A stretch of 64,000 nt of DNA, taken from positions 434,001 to 498,000 of the forward strand of contig NZ_JACHJK010000004.1 in NCBI RefSeq assembly GCF_014203595.1. Reading direction: 5' to 3'. This document shows positions 28,054-37,033 of this stretch, piece after piece; position 1 is the first letter of the stretch; each line of letters begins with the position of its first letter. Both the position numbers and the translations under genes were made by a program. The notes under the pieces are model-generated. The model was not told the origin of the DNA. It made no database searches and saw only the letters and a program-made list of their open reading frames with translations. The stretch is from Streptomyces echinatus. Lineage in GTDB: Bacteria; Actinomycetota; Actinomycetes; Streptomycetales; Streptomycetaceae.

Positions 28054-29289
28054 ATGTCCCTAGAGTCCGAGGCCGGCCTTACGGGGGATGTGCTCCCCGG
28101 CGTGCTGAGCGAGTCCCTGCACGCCGAACTCGTCGCCTTCCGTCGCGACTTGCACATGCACCCGGAACTGGGCAACCAGGAGTTCCGCACCACCGCCGCG
28201 ATCAAGGCGCGGCTGGAGCAGGCCGGGCTCAAGCCCCGCGTCCTCAGCGCCGGAACCGGACTCGTGTGCGACATCGGGCTCGCCGAGGGCGAGCGGCCGG
28301 CCGAACCGCTGCTCGCGCTGCGCGCCGACATCGACGCCCTGCCCATCCCGGACACCAAGACCGAATGCCCCTACCGGTCGACCGTGCCGGACCGGGCCCA
28401 CGCCTGCGGCCACGACATGCACACCACCGTCGTCCTCGGCACCGGACTGGTCCTCGCCGACCTGCACGCCAAGGGCCTGCTGCCCCGCCCGGTGCGGCTG
28501 CTCTTCCAGCCCGCCGAGGAGGTGCTGCCCGGCGGTGCCCTGGACGCCATCGCGGACGGCGTGCTCAAGGGCGTCGACCGGATCCTCGCCGTGCACTGCG
28601 ACCCCAGGGTGGAGGCCGGGAAGATCGGGCTGCGGCACGGACCGATCACCAGCGCCTGCGACCGCCTGGAGATCGCGCTCGACGGGCCCGGCGGCCACAC
28701 CGCCCGCCCCCACCTCACCACCGACCTGGTCACCGCCGCCGCCCGGGTCGCTGTCGACGTCCCCGCGCTGATCGCCCGCCGGGTCGACACCCGCGCGGGT
28801 CTCGCCGTGACCTGGGGCCGGATCGAGTCGGGCCACGCCCCGAACGTGATCCCGCAGCACGCGGAGCTGTCCGGGACCATCCGCTGCCTGGACCTGGAGG
28901 CCTGGCGGCAGGCCCCCGACATCGTGCACGCGGCCATCGACGAGGTCGCCACCCTGCACCGGGCCAAGTCCGAGATCAACTACATGCGCGGGGTGCCGCC
29001 CGTCGTCAATGACCGGGAGTCCACCGAGCTGCTCCGCCGGGCCATGATCGCGCGGCGCGGCATGAAGTCCGTCGAGAGCACCGAGCAGAGCCTCGGCGGC
29101 GAGGACTTCTCCTGGTACCTGGAGCACGTGCCGGGCGCGCTGGCCCGCCTCGGGGTGCGCCGGCCCGGCGAGCGCACGGTGCGCGATCTCCACCAGGGTG
29201 ACTTCGACGCCGACGAGCACGCGATCACGGTCGGTGTGGAGATGTTCACCGCGGCCGCGTTCCTGGACGCCGACGCGGCGCGAAGCTGA
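28054..29289 (+). CDS. M20-family amidohydrolase/peptidase
   Basis: The product of about 411 residues matches the hippurate-hydrolase/IAA-amino-acid hydrolase branch of M20 metallopeptidases: R-R-D-L-H-M-H-P-E-L, L-R-A-D-I-D-A-L-P-I, H-A-C-G-H-D-M-H metal ligands, and Q-P-A-E-E with the general-base glutamate. A dimerisation domain lies in the middle, and a late metal histidine or equivalent is expected near G-G-E-D-F. It would hydrolyse an N-acyl amino acid or similar amide in the cytoplasm. The ATG at 28054 is favoured, with in-frame GTG at 28042 as an alternative. A hairpin ends the unit, separating it from the nucleoside genes. Confidence 0.88.
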   Translation: MSLESEAGLTGDVLPGVLSESLHAELVAFRRDLHMHPELGNQEFRTTAAIKARLEQAGLKPRVLSAGTGLVCDIGLAEGERPAEPLLALRADIDALPIPDTKTECPYRSTVPDRAHACGHDMHTTVVLGTGLVLADLHAKGLLPRPVRLLFQPAEEVLPGGALDAIADGVLKGVDRILAVHCDPRVEAGKIGLRHGPITSACDRLEIALDGPGGHTARPHLTTDLVTAAARVAVDVPALIARRVDTRAGLAVTWGRIESGHAPNVIPQHAELSGTIRCLDLEAWRQAPDIVHAAIDEVATLHRAKSEINYMRGVPPVVNDRESTELLRRAMIARRGMKSVESTEQSLGGEDFSWYLEHVPGALARLGVRRPGERTVRDLHQGDFDADEHAITVGVEMFTAAAFLDADAARS

Positions 29290-29294
29290 GTGTG

Positions 29295-29312
29295 CGGCCC
29301 CTTCGGGGGCCG
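29295..29312 (+). terminator. Terminator after the amidohydrolase gene
   Basis: CGGCCCC and GGGGCCG form a 7-bp stem around a TTCG tetraloop, 6 nt after the stop codon. Confidence 0.75.
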
Positions 29313-29450
29313 TTCCCCTGTCCGGCGCAACACAGAAGCAAGCCATTCGCACACTGTCCGCGACGACGCCGTGAGACGGCCTTGAGATCGAGTTCAGACG
29401 CTGTTTGCCTCGAATCGATAACGGCTTCGCGAGAGGGTTTTTTGCGACAT

Positions 29451-29463
29451 CTACGCGCGTTAC
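29451..29463. promoter_or_regulatory. Variant nucleoside-regulon operator upstream of the BMP lipoprotein
   Basis: CTACGCGCGTTAC keeps ten bases of the palindrome CTACGCGCGTAG found exactly in front of three other nucleoside genes. It overlaps a possible -10 element (TACGAT, 29461-29466) about 100 nt upstream of the gene, where a bound repressor would block transcription. Confidence 0.6.
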
Positions 29464-29567
29464 GATGCCGCGAAGCCGACGCCGAAGGGGCGTCTCGGCT
29501 GGGGCACTGACAAGGTGCTCCCATCAAGCGCCGACACGGCGCTCAGGTCAGGTGAAGGAGCCTTCCC

Positions 29568-30620
29568 GTGCGCCGGGTTGCCAAGCTTTCCGCTGCGTGT
29601 ATCGCGACCGCAGCTCTCGCCGTGACTGCCACTGCCTGTGGCAGCACCTCCTCCGACAACGAGTCCTCGCCCTCCTCGGGCGGCGGCAAGGGTGTCAAGA
29701 TCGGTCTCGCCTTCGACGTCGGCGGCCGTGGTGACCGCTCCTTCAACGACTCCGCCGCGCGCGGTGCCGACAAGGCCAAGAAGGAGTTCGGCGGCGACAT
29801 CAAGGAGCTGACCGCGAAGACCTCGGACACCGAGGCCGACCGTGAGCAGCGCCTGTCGGACCTGGCCGACGCGGGCTACAACCCGGTCATCGGTGTCGGC
29901 TACGCGTACGCCGCCTCCATGACCAAGGTCGCCGCGAAGTACCCGAAGACCAGCTTCGGCATCGTCGACTCGGTCGTGAACGCCAAGAACGTCGACAGCA
30001 TTAACTTCACCGAGGAGCAGGGCTCCTACCTGGCCGGCGTCGCCGCCGCGCTGAAGAGCAAGAGCAAGCACGTCGGCTTCATCGGCGGTGTCGACGTCCC
30101 GCTGATCAAGAAGTTCGAGGCGGGTTACGTCCAGGGCGTCAAGGACACCAACCCGAAGATCAAGGTCGACACGCAGTACCTGTCGCACGGCTCGGACACC
30201 TCCGGCTTCGCCAGCCCCGACAAGGGCAAGGAGGCGGCGCAGGGCATGCTCGACAACGGCGCCGACGTCATCTACACCGCGGCCGGCTCCTCCGGCAACG
30301 GCGCGATCGAGGCCGTGGCCGGCAAGAAGGGCGCCTGGGCCATCGGCGTGGACTCGGACCAGTACAACATCCCGGGTCTGTCCAAGTACAAGAGCGCGAT
30401 CCTGACCTCGATGGTCAAGAACGTCGACGTCGGTGTCTACGACTTCATCAAGTCGGTCCACGACGGCAAGCCGCTCACCGGCACCAACAGCTACTCCCTC
30501 GCCAAGGACGGCGTCTCGCTGGCCACCAGCGGCGGCTTCATCGACGACATCCAGGCCAAGCTGGACGCCGCGAAGAAGAAGATCGTCGACGGCTCGATCA
30601 AGGTCAAGACCACCCCGTGA
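29568..30620 (+). CDS. BMP/PnrA-family nucleoside-binding lipoprotein
   Basis: The 350-residue protein has a lipoprotein signal ending at T-A-T-A-C-G-S and the Bmp fold: G-L-A-F-D-V-G-G-R-G-D-R-S-F-N-D-S-A, G-Y-A-Y-A-A-S and G-V-D-S-D-Q-Y-N. BMP-family binding proteins (PnrA, BmpA, NupN) deliver purine or pyrimidine nucleosides to an ABC importer. Here the ATPase and two permeases follow directly, then cytidine deaminase and thymidine phosphorylase, which fixes nucleosides as likely cargo. The GTG has GAAGGAG about 8 nt upstream. A hairpin separates it from the ATPase gene, consistent with a higher level of binding protein than transporter. Confidence 0.93.
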   Translation: MRRVAKLSAACIATAALAVTATACGSTSSDNESSPSSGGGKGVKIGLAFDVGGRGDRSFNDSAARGADKAKKEFGGDIKELTAKTSDTEADREQRLSDLADAGYNPVIGVGYAYAASMTKVAAKYPKTSFGIVDSVVNAKNVDSINFTEEQGSYLAGVAAALKSKSKHVGFIGGVDVPLIKKFEAGYVQGVKDTNPKIKVDTQYLSHGSDTSGFASPDKGKEAAQGMLDNGADVIYTAAGSSGNGAIEAVAGKKGAWAIGVDSDQYNIPGLSKYKSAILTSMVKNVDVGVYDFIKSVHDGKPLTGTNSYSLAKDGVSLATSGGFIDDIQAKLDAAKKKIVDGSIKVKTTP

Positions 30621-30644
30621 CCTGACGGGTCCCGTCGGACCTGA

Positions 30645-30685
30645 GGCTCGGCGCGGGGGCGCCTGACGGAGCCCCCCGCCGAGCC
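30645..30685 (+). terminator. Hairpin between binding protein and ATPase genes
   Basis: ggctcggc / gccgagcc is continued by gggggc / gccccc across a small bulge. It lies 24 nt after the lipoprotein stop. It may end most transcripts from the lipoprotein promoter and let a fraction continue into the transporter genes. Confidence 0.72.
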
Positions 30686-30702
30686 ATAACAATGTGTCAA
30701 CT

Positions 30703-30714
30703 CTACGCGTGTAG
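30703..30714. promoter_or_regulatory. Variant nucleoside-regulon operator upstream of the ABC ATPase
   Basis: CTACGCGTGTAG matches the consensus CTACGCGCGTAG at 11 of 12 bases. It lies upstream of a -10-like TAGCGT (30731-30736), so the transporter genes may have their own regulated promoter in addition to read-through from the lipoprotein gene. Confidence 0.72.
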
Positions 30715-30790
30715 CGCCGAGTTGCCGCGCTAGCGTCGCCGACGCCTGCCACCTCCCCTAAGCAGCCCCTTTCCCCGAGGAGAGTGCGCC

Positions 30791-32350
30791 ATCAACGCGT
30801 CCAGCCCTCCCGCTGCCGTCGAACTGCGCGGCATCACCAAGCGTTTCCCCGGCGTCGTCGCCAACCGCGACATCGACATCACGGTCCGCACGGGCACCGT
30901 CCATGCCCTGTGCGGCGAGAACGGCGCCGGCAAGTCCACCCTGATGAAGATCCTCTACGGCATGCAGCAGCCGGACGAGGGGACCATCACGGTGGGCGGC
31001 GAGCAGGTCGTCCTGCACAACCCCGGCGACGCCATCGCCCGCGGCATCGGCATGGTGCACCAGCACTTCATGCTCGCCGACAACCTCACCGTGCTGGAGA
31101 ACGTGGTCCTCGGCGCGGAGAAGCTGTACGGCATCGGCGGCAAGGCCCGCGCCAAGATCAAGGAGATCTCGGACGCGTACAGCCTGAACGTCCGGCCCGA
31201 CGTTCTCGTCGAGGAGCTGGGCGTCGCCGACCGCCAGCGCGTGGAGATCCTCAAGGTCCTCTACCGCGGCGCCAAGACCCTCATCCTCGACGAGCCGACC
31301 GCCGTGCTCGTGCCGCAGGAGGTCGACGCGCTCTTCGACAACCTGCGCGAGCTGAAGGCCGAGGGCCTCACCGTCATCTTCATCTCCCACAAGCTGGGCG
31401 AGGTGCTGTCGGTCGCCGACGAGATCACCGTGATCCGGCGCGGCACCACCGTCGGCACGGTCGAGCCGAAGGGCACCACGCCCAAGCAGCTCGCCGAGCT
31501 GATGGTCGGCAGCGAGCTGCCCACCCCGGAGACCGAGGAGTCCACCGTCACGGACGTCCCGATGCTGAAGCTGGACGGCCTGCACCTGACGCAGACCGAC
31601 CTCGACGGCGTCGAGCGGATCATCCTGGACGAGATCTCCTTCACCATCCACAAGGGCGAGGTCCTCGGCATCGCCGGCGTGGAGGGCAACGGCCAGTCCG
31701 AGCTGGTCGAGGCGATCATGGGCATGCGCCAGCCCGACGCCGGCGTCGTCACGCTCGACGACACCGACATCTCCCGCACCGCCACCCGTGACCGCCGCGA
31801 GGCCGGCATCGGCTACATCCCCGAGGACCGCCACCGCCACGGCCTGCTCCTGGAAGCACCGCTGTGGGAGAACCGCATCCTCGGCCACGTCACCGAGCGC
31901 CCCAACTCGCGCGGCGGACTGCTCGACATCAAGGCGGCCCGCACCGACACGCAGCGCATCGTCGAGGCCTACGACGTCCGCACCCCCGGCATCGACGTCA
32001 CCGCCGCCTCGCTGTCCGGCGGCAACCAGCAGAAGCTGATCGTCGGCCGCGAGATGAGCCACAACCCCAAGCTGCTGATCGCCGCCCACCCCACCCGCGG
32101 TGTGGACGTCGGCGCCCAGGCGGCCATCTGGGACTACATCCGTGAGGCCCGCCGCGAGGGCCTGGCCGTACTGCTGATCTCCGCCGACCTGGACGAGCTG
32201 ATCGGCCTCTCCGACACCCTGCGGGTGATGTACCGCGGCCGTCTGGTCGCCGACGCCGACCCCGCCACCATCACCCCCGAAGAGCTGGGCTCCGCCATGA
32301 CGGGTGCGGCCACCGGCCACCTGGAGCACACAGAGGACGACGAGCGATGA
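30791..32350 (+). CDS. Nucleoside ABC transporter ATPase (RbsA type); apparent ATC start codon
   Basis: The 519-residue protein contains two ABC domains as in sugar and nucleoside importers. Domain 1 has Walker [10 protein letters not shown] and Walker B L-I-L-D-E-P-T. Domain 2 has a degenerate Walker A ([10 protein letters not shown]), signature L-S-G-G-N-Q-Q-K and L-I-A-A-H-P-T-R-G. No ATG, GTG or TTG exists in frame between the upstream stop (30731) and codon 52, which already lies beyond Walker A. A strong GAGGAG (30777-30782) sits 8 nt before ATC at 30791, followed by N-A-S-S-P-P and the conserved domain. The start is therefore assigned to ATC. The stop overlaps the first permease (ATGA). 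Confidence 0.85.
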   Translation: MNASSPPAAVELRGITKRFPGVVANRDIDITVRTGTVHALCGENGAGKSTLMKILYGMQQPDEGTITVGGEQVVLHNPGDAIARGIGMVHQHFMLADNLTVLENVVLGAEKLYGIGGKARAKIKEISDAYSLNVRPDVLVEELGVADRQRVEILKVLYRGAKTLILDEPTAVLVPQEVDALFDNLRELKAEGLTVIFISHKLGEVLSVADEITVIRRGTTVGTVEPKGTTPKQLAELMVGSELPTPETEESTVTDVPMLKLDGLHLTQTDLDGVERIILDEISFTIHKGEVLGIAGVEGNGQSELVEAIMGMRQPDAGVVTLDDTDISRTATRDRREAGIGYIPEDRHRHGLLLEAPLWENRILGHVTERPNSRGGLLDIKAARTDTQRIVEAYDVRTPGIDVTAASLSGGNQQKLIVGREMSHNPKLLIAAHPTRGVDVGAQAAIWDYIREARREGLAVLLISADLDELIGLSDTLRVMYRGRLVADADPATITPEELGSAMTGAATGHLEHTEDDER

Positions 32351-33474
32351 AGAAGCTGACCTCACGGATCGACAAGGAGCGGCTGTTCCTCGGCATCGCC
32401 GCTCCGGTGCTGGCGGTCGTCGCCGCGCTCGTCGTCACCGCCCTGGTGATCGCCGCGACCGGCAAGAACCCCGGCGCCGCCTTCAGCGACATGACGACCT
32501 ACGGCTTCGCCAGCGACAGCCAGGTCTACATCCTGAACAAGGCGACGACGTACTACCTCGCGGGTGTCGCGGTGGCCATCGGCTTCCGCATGAACCTGTT
32601 CAACATCGGTGTCGACGGCCAGTACCGGCTCGCCGCGTTCATCGCCGCCGTCCTCGGCGGCGCGCTGACCGTGCCCGGCTGGATCGCCATCCCGCTGATC
32701 ATCGTCTCCGCCATGGCTACCGGTGCCCTCTGGGCGGCCATCGCCGGTGTCCTGAAGGTGACCCGAGGCGTCAGCGAGGTCATCTCGACGATCATGCTGA
32801 ACTCGATCGCCACCGCGGTCATCGCCTATCTGCTCCAGCCGGGGCGCCTGGGCGAGCTCCAGCAGGGCGGCACCCTGGTCTCCACCAAGCCGCTGCCGTC
32901 GGCCTCGCACTTCTTCAACATCGACACCGGCCCGGCCGGCGTCCTGGACGGCTTCGTCGTCGTCGCCGTCCTCGTCGGTCTCGCGTACTGGTTCGTGCTC
33001 GGCCGCACCCGCTTCGGCTTCGACCTGCGCACGGTCGGCCAGTCCGAGAGCGCCGCCTCCGCGAGCGGTGTGTCGGTGAAGAAGATGATCGCCACCAGCA
33101 TGGTCATCTCCGGTGCCGTGGCCGGTCTGATCGGCATGCCCACGCTCCTCAACGAGAGCCACCAGTACGACAACAGCTTCCCCACCGGGATCGGCTTCAC
33201 CGGCATCGCGATCGCGCTGCTCGGCCGCAACAACCCGGTCGGTATCGCGCTCGGCGCCCTGCTGTGGGGCTTCCTGGAGCGCACCACCAACCACCTGGAA
33301 TTCCAGGGCTACGACAAGGAAATCCTCGGCGTCATCCAGGGCGTCATCGTCCTGTGCGTCGTCATTGCCTACGAGGTCGTGGGCCGCTACGGGCTGAAGC
33401 GCCAGCAGCAGAAGGTCGGCGCCGAACTCGCCGCACAGGCCGCCGCCGCGACGAAGAAGCAGGAGGTGGCGTGA
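32347..33474 (+). CDS. Nucleoside ABC transporter permease 1
   Basis: The 375-residue membrane protein of the BPD_transp_2 family has eight or more hydrophobic segments, the family stretches F-N-I-G-V-D-G-Q and [11 protein letters not shown], and a charged C-terminal tail rich in Lys, Gln and Ala. It resembles YufP/NupP of nucleoside importers. It overlaps the ATPase gene by 4 nt and is followed with a 1-nt overlap by permease 2, so the subunits are made in step. Confidence 0.92.
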   Translation: MKKLTSRIDKERLFLGIAAPVLAVVAALVVTALVIAATGKNPGAAFSDMTTYGFASDSQVYILNKATTYYLAGVAVAIGFRMNLFNIGVDGQYRLAAFIAAVLGGALTVPGWIAIPLIIVSAMATGALWAAIAGVLKVTRGVSEVISTIMLNSIATAVIAYLLQPGRLGELQQGGTLVSTKPLPSASHFFNIDTGPAGVLDGFVVVAVLVGLAYWFVLGRTRFGFDLRTVGQSESAASASGVSVKKMIATSMVISGAVAGLIGMPTLLNESHQYDNSFPTGIGFTGIAIALLGRNNPVGIALGALLWGFLERTTNHLEFQGYDKEILGVIQGVIVLCVVIAYEVVGRYGLKRQQQKVGAELAAQAAAATKKQEVA

Positions 33475-34760
33475 TGACTGCCACGATGACCGACGCGCCG
33501 CCGCCCGCGGCGCCCAAGGCCGGCAACGCGCCCCGGCGCACGGGCCGCTCCCTCGGCCAGACCCTCATGATCGTCGCCGGCGCCCTGCTGCTCGTGGCCG
33601 CGGTCCGCATGATCACCGGCTCCAACTCGCTCGACTCGGCCGGACAGGTCGCCGCCGCGCTCGGCCTCGCCGTGCCGATCGGCCTCGCGGGCCTCGCCGG
33701 CCTGTGGTCCGAGCGGGCCGGCGTGGTCAACATCGGCCTCGAAGGCATGATGATCCTCGGCACCTTCGGCGCCGGCTGGATCGGCTGGCAGACCAGCCCC
33801 TGGCTCGGCCTGCTGTGCGGCATCGGCTTCGGTGTCCTCGGCGGCCTGGTGCACGCCGTCGCCACGATCACCTTCGGCGTCGACCACATCGTCTCCGGTG
33901 TCGCCGTCAACCTGCTCGCGCTCGGCGCCACCCAGTACCTCGCCAAGCTGTTCTTCGCCGACGGCAGCGCCTCGGAGGCGGGTGGCAACCCCAAGCAGTC
34001 CCCGCCCGCGGACTCGCTGCCGGACATCACCGTCCCCGGCCTCTCGGACGGCCTCGCGTCGATCGAGAAGCACCACTGGTTCCTGGTCTCCGACCTCGCC
34101 GGCATCGTCGGCGGTCTGATCACCAACCTGTCCGTGGTCACGATCCTGGCCGTGCTGCTGTTCGTCGCCAGCTGGTGGCTGCTGTGGCGCACCCCGTTCG
34201 GTCTGCGGCTGCGCTCCTGCGGCGAGAACCCGGTCGCGGCGGAGTCGCTCGGCGTCAACGTCTACCGGTACAAGTACGCGGCCGTGGCCATCTCCGGCGG
34301 TCTCGCCGGACTCGGCGGCGCGTTCCTCGCGCTGGTCACCTCGCACACCTACCTGGAGGGCCAGACCGGCGGCCGCGGCTACATCGGTCTCGCCGCCATG
34401 ATCTTCGGCAACTGGCGTCCCGGCGGCCTCGCGATGGGCGCGGGCCTGTTCGGTTACTCCGACGCGCTCCAGCTGCGCAACGGCGGCGTGACCGTCCACG
34501 CCCTGTTGCTCCTGCTGGTCGTCCTGCTCGCGCTGCTGGCAGGCTGGAAGCTGTACAAGAAGGCCCACTGGCAGGGCGGCATCGCCCTGATGACGGCCGC
34601 GCTGGTCCTGGTCTGGTACCTGTTCACCGACGAGGTCCCGAGCGACTTCGTGGGCGCCACCCCGTACGTGGTCACGCTGCTCGTGCTGTCGCTGTCCGCG
34701 CAGCGCCTGCGGATGCCGAAGGCGGACGGCATGCGGTACCGGAAGGGCCAGGGCAAGTGA
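33474..34760 (+). CDS. Nucleoside ABC transporter permease 2
   Basis: The 428-residue permease of the same family has S-E-R-A-G-V-V-N-I-G-L-E-G-M-M, the hallmark of YufQ/NupQ-type subunits, and V-D-H-I-V-S-G-V-A-V-N. It carries a long N-terminal cytoplasmic extension and extra hydrophobic segments at the C-terminus compared with a basic permease. AGGAGG lies about 7 nt before the ATG. The stop overlaps the cytidine deaminase start (GTGA), so import and first catabolic step are coupled. Confidence 0.92.
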   Translation: MTATMTDAPPPAAPKAGNAPRRTGRSLGQTLMIVAGALLLVAAVRMITGSNSLDSAGQVAAALGLAVPIGLAGLAGLWSERAGVVNIGLEGMMILGTFGAGWIGWQTSPWLGLLCGIGFGVLGGLVHAVATITFGVDHIVSGVAVNLLALGATQYLAKLFFADGSASEAGGNPKQSPPADSLPDITVPGLSDGLASIEKHHWFLVSDLAGIVGGLITNLSVVTILAVLLFVASWWLLWRTPFGLRLRSCGENPVAAESLGVNVYRYKYAAVAISGGLAGLGGAFLALVTSHTYLEGQTGGRGYIGLAAMIFGNWRPGGLAMGAGLFGYSDALQLRNGGVTVHALLLLLVVLLALLAGWKLYKKAHWQGGIALMTAALVLVWYLFTDEVPSDFVGATPYVVTLLVLSLSAQRLRMPKADGMRYRKGQGK

Positions 34761-35158
34761 CCACGCGAGCCGCTTTCGACTGGGAGGCGCTGCGCGCCGA
34801 GGCGCGGGAGGCCATGTCCCACGCCTACGCCCCCTACTCGGGCTACCCGGTCGGCGCGGCCGCCCTGGTCGACGACGGCCGCACCGTCACCGGCTGCAAC
34901 GTCGAGAACGCCTCCTACGGGCTCGGCCTGTGCGCCGAGTGCGGGCTGGTCTCGCAGCTCCAGCGCACGGGCGGCGGCCGCCTGACGCACTTCACCTGCG
35001 TGGACGGTCAGGGCGCCCTCCTGGTGCCCTGCGGCCGCTGCCGCCAGCTGCTGTACGAGTTCGGCGGCCCGGACCTGCTCCTGGACACCCCCGCGGGCGT
35101 CCTCCCGCTCTCCGAGATGCTGCCCCAGGCCTTCGGACCGGAACACCTCACCAAGTAA
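34757..35158 (+). CDS. cdd: Cytidine deaminase
   Basis: The 133-residue enzyme shows the zinc-dependent cytidine deaminase motifs: G-C-N-V-E-N-A-S-Y for ribose binding, C-A-E-C-G with the catalytic Glu and first cysteine ligand, and P-C-G-R-C-R for the other two cysteine ligands. This is the all-cysteine homotetrameric type. It converts (deoxy)cytidine to (deoxy)uridine in the cytoplasm, feeding the thymidine phosphorylase encoded next. Its GTG start overlaps the permease stop. Confidence 0.94.
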   Translation: MTTRAAFDWEALRAEAREAMSHAYAPYSGYPVGAAALVDDGRTVTGCNVENASYGLGLCAECGLVSQLQRTGGGRLTHFTCVDGQGALLVPCGRCRQLLYEFGGPDLLLDTPAGVLPLSEMLPQAFGPEHLTK

Positions 35159-35163
35159 CTCCT

Positions 35164-35198
35164 GTACGGCCCCCCTGATCCGCTCAGGGGGGCCGTAC
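35164..35198 (+). terminator. Strong hairpin between cdd and deoA
   Basis: A perfect 15-bp stem (gtacggcccccctga / tcaggggggccgtac) with a 5-nt loop lies 5 nt after the cdd stop and ends 33 nt before the deoA start. Little room remains for a separate deoA promoter, so it probably acts as a partial terminator or an mRNA-stabilising element inside the operon. Confidence 0.88.
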
Positions 35199-35231
35199 AC
35201 CTTCGCACCTCCCGGAAGGAAGCCACCAGCC

Positions 35232-36515
35232 ATGGCCATGGACGCCATCTCCGTCATCCGTACCAAGCGGGACCGCGGCGAGCTCACCGACGAGCAGATC
35301 GACTGGGTCATCGACGCGTACACCCGGGGCGAGGTCGCCGACTACCAGATGGCCGCGCTCAACATGGCGATCCTGCTGAACGGCATGAACCGCCGCGAGA
35401 TCGCCACCTGGACCGCGGCCATGATCGCCTCCGGCGAGCGCATGGACTTCTCCTCGCTGAGCCGCCCGACGGCCGACAAGCACTCCACCGGCGGAGTCGG
35501 CGACAAGATCACCCTCCCGCTGGCCCCGCTGGTCGCGGCCTGCGGTGCCGCCGTCCCGCAGCTGTCCGGCCGGGGCCTCGGCCACACCGGCGGCACCCTG
35601 GACAAGCTGGAGTCGATCCCCGGCTGGCGCGCCCTGCTCTCCAACGAGGAGATGCTGCACGTCCTCGACACCACGGGCGCGGTGATCTGCGCGGCGGGCG
35701 ACGGTCTGGCCCCCGCCGACAAGAAGCTGTACGCCCTGCGCGACGTCACCGGCACGGTGGAGGCCATCCCGCTGATCGCCTCCTCGATCATGTCGAAGAA
35801 GATCGCCGAGGGCACCGGCTCCCTGGTCCTGGACGTGAAGGTGGGCACGGGCGCCTTCATGAAGACGATCGAGGACGCCCGCGAGCTGGCGTCCACGATG
35901 GTGGGCCTCGGCACGGACCACGGCGTGAAGACGGTCGCCCTGCTCACCGACATGTCCACCCCGCTGGGCCTCACCGCGGGCAACGCCCTGGAGGTCCGCG
36001 AGTCGGTGGAGGTCCTGGCGGGCGGCGGCCCGGCGGACGTCGTCGAGCTGACGGTCGCCCTGGCCCGCGAGATGCTCGACGCGGCGGGCATCAAGGACGC
36101 GGACCCCGCCAAGGCGCTGGCCGACGGTTCGGCGATGGACGTCTGGCGCCGCATGATCGCGGCCCAGGGCGGTGACCCGGACGCCGTGCTGCCCACCTCC
36201 AAGGAGCAGCACGTCATCAAGGCGCCGTCGTCCGGTGTCCTGACCCGTCTGGACGCCTACGACATCGGCATCGCCGCCTGGCGCCTGGGCGCCGGCCGCG
36301 CCCGCAAGGAGGACCCGGTGCAGGCGGCGGCGGGCGTGGAGATGCACGCCAAGCCGGGCGACACGGTGACGGAGGGCCAGCCGCTGCTGACCCTGCACAC
36401 CGACACCCCGGAGCGCTTCGACTACGCGCTCCAGGCGGTGGCGGGCTCCTACGACATCGCGGCCCCCGGCACGGACTTCCAGGCCACGCCGGTGGTGCTG
36501 GAACGTATCGCCTGA
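35232..36515 (+). CDS. deoA: Thymidine/pyrimidine-nucleoside phosphorylase
   Basis: The 427-residue protein has the family signature S-G-R-G-L-G-H-T-G-G-T-L-D-K-L-E and phosphate-binding K-H-S-T-G-G-V-G-D-K. The length fits bacterial pyrimidine nucleoside phosphorylases. It splits thymidine or (deoxy)uridine with phosphate to give base and (deoxy)ribose-1-phosphate. GGAAGGA lies about 9 nt before the ATG at 35232; an ATG two codons later is an alternative. The product can enter the deoC pathway encoded 18 kb away after isomerisation. Confidence 0.95.
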   Translation: MAMDAISVIRTKRDRGELTDEQIDWVIDAYTRGEVADYQMAALNMAILLNGMNRREIATWTAAMIASGERMDFSSLSRPTADKHSTGGVGDKITLPLAPLVAACGAAVPQLSGRGLGHTGGTLDKLESIPGWRALLSNEEMLHVLDTTGAVICAAGDGLAPADKKLYALRDVTGTVEAIPLIASSIMSKKIAEGTGSLVLDVKVGTGAFMKTIEDARELASTMVGLGTDHGVKTVALLTDMSTPLGLTAGNALEVRESVEVLAGGGPADVVELTVALAREMLDAAGIKDADPAKALADGSAMDVWRRMIAAQGGDPDAVLPTSKEQHVIKAPSSGVLTRLDAYDIGIAAWRLGAGRARKEDPVQAAAGVEMHAKPGDTVTEGQPLLTLHTDTPERFDYALQAVAGSYDIAAPGTDFQATPVVLERIA

Positions 36516-36538
36516 CCTGCGAAGACCCCTTCCGGGTG

Positions 36539-36570
36539 AACGGGACCGGTGGACCCTCACCGGTCCCGTT
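36539..36570 (+). terminator. Terminator after deoA
   Basis: The 12-bp stem aacgggaccggt / accggtcccgtt with an 8-nt loop lies 23 nt after the deoA stop. It ends the nucleoside transport/salvage transcription unit. Confidence 0.85.
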
Positions 36571-36588
36571 CGGCATGTTGGATGGGAC

Positions 36589-37028
36589 GTGGACGAGTAC
36601 GAGGGCGACTACCTCCTGACCGACGATGCGTGGGAGGAGCTGGTCTGGGTATGGCAGCGAACCGACGTTCCCAGGGGCTGCGAGACGGAGATCATCGATG
36701 GGACGGTCACCGTGGCGCCCTACTCCGCCGTCGCCCACCATGCGCTCTCCGAGCCCTTGCAGCGCCGCCTGTACGAGGTGCTCCCGCAGTCCTGGCACGT
36801 CCTTCATCGACCGTCACCGCCCGTCGGGACCGCAGCACAAAAGCCGCGGGCTATGCAGAGGCGGGTGTTCCGCTGTACCTCCTCGTCGACGGCTCGGCAC
36901 CCGAAGGACCGACCGTCACGCTGTACGGTCATCCAAATGACGGTGCGTATCGTGTTCTGGAGGCGGGACCCTTCGGCGCGCCCGTAGGACTGCCCGCCCC
37001 CTTCGACCTCGTGCTCACCGTCGGCTGA
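36589..37028 (+). pseudogene. Uma2-family (DUF820) gene broken by internal deletion and frameshift
   Basis: The first 70 codons (from GTG 36589) read as a Uma2 N-terminus: G-D-Y-L-L-T-D-D-A-W-E-E-L ... I-I-D-G-T-V-T-V-A-P, ending S-W-H-V-L-H. The rest of the family continues in another frame from about 36800: P-S-S-T-V-T-A-R-R-D ... Y-A-E-A-G-V-P-L-Y-L-L-V-D and L-P-A-P-F-D-L. The central part, including acidic catalytic residues before P-S-S, is missing, so a segment of perhaps 60-70 codons was lost together with the frame. Uma2 proteins are PD-(D/E)XK-like endonuclease-fold proteins abundant in Streptomyces. The remnant is probably inactive. Confidence 0.8.
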
Positions 37029-37033
37029 CGAGG

